Below are positions 61,889-64,000 of a DNA stretch of 64,000 nucleotides, piece after piece. A program made the position numbers and the translations under genes. This DNA comes from Anabaena sphaerica FACHB-251. GTDB lineage: Bacteria; Cyanobacteriota; Cyanobacteriia; Cyanobacteriales; Nostocaceae. The notes under the pieces were generated by a model. That model had not been told where the DNA came from, did no database searches, and saw only the letters and a program-made list of their open reading frames with translations. The stretch lies in NCBI RefSeq assembly GCF_014696825.1, contig NZ_JACJQU010000006.1, forward strand, positions 150,542 to 214,541. The letters are read 5' to 3'. Positions within the stretch are counted from its first letter, which is position 1; each line of letters opens with the position of its first letter.

Positions 61889-63232
61889 ATGGGCAAACAA
61901 CAAAAACAACTAAGACTTGGTGCATTTTTACCCGGAGCAGGTCAGCACGTAGCAGCTTGGCGACACCCCCAAGCACAGAGTCATGGCGCTCTCAACTTTG
62001 AGCATTATAAACAGATAGCTCAGACAGCCGAGCGTGGTAAATTCGACGCATTTTTTCTCGCCGACGGTTTAGCCTTACAACATCGTCCTGGTGCAGAAGG
62101 TCGTACAGCCTTCGGTGGAGACTTTGAACCCGTCACCCTATTTTCAGCTTTGTCTGCGGTGACAGAAAAGATTGGTTTTATCGCCACTGCCTCTACCACC
62201 TATGAAGATCCGTATATTCTCGCACGCAAATTTGCTTCCTTAGATCATATTTCTGGGGGACGAGCCGGCTGGAATGTGGTGACAACAGGTAGTAGTGAAG
62301 CCGCCGGGAATTTCGGTCTAGAAGCCCATCCTATTCATGCAGAACGGTACATCCGCGCCCACGAATTTATTGATGTAGTCAAAGGTCTTTGGGATAGTTG
62401 GGAAGATGACGCTTTTGTCCGTGATAAAGAAACAGCTTTTTACTACGACCCCAATAAAATACATCAACTTAACCATAAAGGCAGATTTTTTTCTGTACGC
62501 GGACCATTAAACATCGCCCGTCCGCCCCAAGGTTATCCTGTAATTGTACAAGCAGGTTCTTCTGAAGATGGTAAAGAACTGGCTGGTAAAACTGCCGAAG
62601 TTATATTTACTGCTCAACAAACCCTAGAAGATGCTCAAGCCTTCTATGCAGATGTTAAAGGTAGATTAGCAAAATATGGACGTACTCCGGATCAACTCAA
62701 AGTTATGCCCGGTGTTTTTCCAGTGGTGGGACTAACAGAAGCAGACGCAAAAGCCAAATATCAGGAATTACAAGATTTAATTCATCCCCAGGTTGGTTTA
62801 GCTTTATTACAAGGACTGATAGGGACGGATCTTTCTGCCTATCCTCTGGATGAACCACTACCAGATTTACCAGAAACCAATGATAACAAAAGCCGCCAGG
62901 CCTTATTAATTGATATTGCTCGCAAACACAATTTTACCATTCGAGAGCTTTATCAATGGATTGCGGGAGCGCGTGGTCATTGGACAATTATCGGGACACC
63001 AGTACAAATTGCAGATCAACTAGAAAGCTGGTTTGTCAATGATGCTGCTGATGGCTTTAATATTATGCCTCCTTATCTTCCTGGTGGATTAGATGATTTT
63101 GTTGATTTAGTAATTCCTGAATTACAACGTCGGGGATTGTTCCGTACTGAGTATGAAGGTACAACTTTGCGTGAAAATTTGGGGTTATCTCGTCCAGTTA
63201 ATCAATTTCAACAGGTATTAGCAGCAGTCTAA
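61889..63232 (+). CDS. FMN-dependent monooxygenase, NtaA/SnaA/DszA/DmoA family
   Basis: 447-aa bacterial-luciferase-like TIM barrel. RLGAFLPGAGQHVAAWRHPQ, FDAFFLADGLAL, FIATASTTYEDPYILARKF, SGGRAGWNVVTTGS and PVIVQAGSSEDGKELA are the group's signatures. It uses FMNH2 and O2 to cleave C-S or C-N bonds (DszA, DmoA, NtaA substrates). In this setting an organosulfur substrate such as a sulfone or dimethylsulfide is likely (inference); the nitroreductase at 43050 could supply FMNH2. Confidence 0.88.
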   Translation: MGKQQKQLRLGAFLPGAGQHVAAWRHPQAQSHGALNFEHYKQIAQTAERGKFDAFFLADGLALQHRPGAEGRTAFGGDFEPVTLFSALSAVTEKIGFIATASTTYEDPYILARKFASLDHISGGRAGWNVVTTGSSEAAGNFGLEAHPIHAERYIRAHEFIDVVKGLWDSWEDDAFVRDKETAFYYDPNKIHQLNHKGRFFSVRGPLNIARPPQGYPVIVQAGSSEDGKELAGKTAEVIFTAQQTLEDAQAFYADVKGRLAKYGRTPDQLKVMPGVFPVVGLTEADAKAKYQELQDLIHPQVGLALLQGLIGTDLSAYPLDEPLPDLPETNDNKSRQALLIDIARKHNFTIRELYQWIAGARGHWTIIGTPVQIADQLESWFVNDAADGFNIMPPYLPGGLDDFVDLVIPELQRRGLFRTEYEGTTLRENLGLSRPVNQFQQVLAAV

Positions 63233-63565
63233 GTAATTGGCACTACGGAAGAAGATTTATCAATTGATAATTGACAATTGACAATTGTTTCATTCAAGGT
63301 TTAAAACCTCCCCTTTCAAGGGTAAAAAATCAAAAAATATCGTCAGCACAGACGTTAAAAGCCTACCGGAGTCCATGCAAACTATCGGAAAGTTAAGCTT
63401 GTTTAAAAGACAAGAATCTTCAATCTCACGTATTAAACCCAAGTCAAAATCAACAGCACGTTCTCCCACAGATCCCTGATTTTTTGAAAATTCATAATTT
63501 TTAGATTCTGCAATTGTTTGAGAAGTCAGGGATCTAAATTGTCTTGTAACTTTTCTAAGGAAAAT
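63233..63565. other. Intergenic region with repeats
   Basis: AATTGAC heptads (about 63262-63288) and hairpin copy 6 (63470-63535). No gene is supported. Confidence 0.55.
63470..63535. repeat. Hairpin element, AGATCCCCGACTTCT family (copy 6, diverged)
   Basis: AGATCCCTGATTTTT ... AGAAGTCAGGGATCT; compensating C/T and G/A changes keep part of the stem. Confidence 0.75.
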
Positions 63566-64000
63566 ATGAGTAAATATAGCAAGTTGAAAAGCTCTCCCTC
63601 CGCCGCAGTTAGAGCCAATCTCGATTATCCTGTCATTGATACTGATGTTCACACTAATGATTTTACTCCTGCCCTTGAGGATTATATTGCTCACTACGGC
63701 GGTGTGAAACTAGTAGATGAATTACGCAAAGCTGAATCTTCTCGTCTTAATCCCAAGAGTGAAGGTAAAGACTGGTATCAACAAACCCCAGAAGAACGTC
63801 AGAACAACCGCACAATTCGCTCCCCTTGGTGGGCTAGAGTTACCCGCAATACTTTAGATTTAGCTACCTATACTCTCCCTGCATTACTTTATGAACGTCA
63901 AGCGGAGCAAGGATCAGACTATTCGGTATTATTTCCCAATAATGCCTTAGCTGCGGCTGGTGCAAGTAAGGAGAATCGTCAATTATTGCAACGGGCGATT
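63566..64000 (+). CDS. Amidohydrolase family protein, 5' part
   Basis: 145 codons, cut by the window edge. ATG at 63566 with AAGGA upstream. YPVIDTDVHTNDFTPALEDY has the D-x-H metal-site strand of amidohydrolase TIM barrels; then RSPWWARVTRNTLDLATYTL and YSVLFPNNALAAAGAS. It follows the monooxygenase on the same strand and may act on its product. Confidence 0.75.
   Translation, partial: MSKYSKLKSSPSAAVRANLDYPVIDTDVHTNDFTPALEDYIAHYGGVKLVDELRKAESSRLNPKSEGKDWYQQTPEERQNNRTIRSPWWARVTRNTLDLATYTLPALLYERQAEQGSDYSVLFPNNALAAAGASKENRQLLQRAI

Noticed and set aside
63290-63694. 134-aa minus-strand frame
   Set aside because: It overlaps the start of the amidohydrolase and a hairpin element, with no recognisable motif.

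Overview
The window looks like chromosomal DNA of a filamentous, heterocyst-forming cyanobacterium (Nostocales, Anabaena/Dolichospermum-like). The reasons are many GCGATCGC (HIP1) octamers, AT-rich spacers packed with heptanucleotide repeats and small palindromic elements, plant-type and bacterial ferredoxins, and a nitrogen-fixation/heterocyst gene set: a CnfR/PatB regulator, nif-specific ferredoxin III, a second-type cytochrome c oxidase operon and a nitrogenase-associated protein. The species cannot be fixed from the sequence alone.

Layout. 0-6.5 kb: housekeeping genes, mostly on the minus strand (periplasmic carbonic anhydrase, LivF-type ATPase, two ferredoxins, hisZ, a J-domain/TPR protein, an inositol-phosphatase-family enzyme, a thermonuclease), then tRNA-Ser(GGA). 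6.7-11 kb: a two-gene caspase module (an EACC1-like small protein plus an orthocaspase with EF-hand loop and GUN4 tail), followed by decayed toxin-antitoxin debris pierced by mobile palindromes. 11.2-21.4 kb: lpd, trpC, an aminotransferase, DUF192 and DUF2949 proteins, a two-partner-secretion outer-membrane transporter, a methyltransferase and a metallo-beta-lactamase-fold protein. 22-23 kb: a Cys/Met-rich copper-storage-like protein and a DUF29 protein.

24.2-37.1 kb is the nitrogen-fixation/heterocyst district. It has cnfR (patB) on the minus strand, an ArsR-type regulator, a graveyard of gene fragments (a pentapeptide gene split by a MITE, then pieces of acsF, hemF and a desaturase), fdxB, coxB-coxA-coxC, and further on a TPR protein, a cupin (cysteine-dioxygenase-like) and an ArsC-like nitrogenase-associated protein. 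CnfR is known to activate nif genes in heterocystous cyanobacteria, and Cox2-type oxidases help keep heterocysts micro-oxic, so these genes make sense together.

37.4-64 kb is dominated by organosulfur scavenging: ssuC, two ssuA genes, tauD and ssuB in one minus-strand run, an SLH porin, a nitroreductase, an aldo/keto reductase, a dead third ssuA, a second TauD-type dioxygenase, a GST, an FMN-dependent NtaA/DmoA-type monooxygenase and the start of an amidohydrolase. A shared DNA motif, TACGGTA-N12-TACTGTAG, lies upstream of the ssu run, between the porin and the reductase, in front of the dead ssuA, and (weaker) in front of the monooxygenase. It looks like an operator that ties the set together. 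Interspersed are an ABC-2 exporter/MarR/MFS group, a RHH-ParE toxin-antitoxin pair with a palindromic operator, and several truncated genes.

The best candidates for something under-described are the EACC1-caspase-GUN4 module, the TACGGTA-N12-TACTGTAG putative sulfur regulon, the tetrapyrrole/desaturase gene graveyard beside the heterocyst genes, and a palindromic element that supplies the last codons of coxB.
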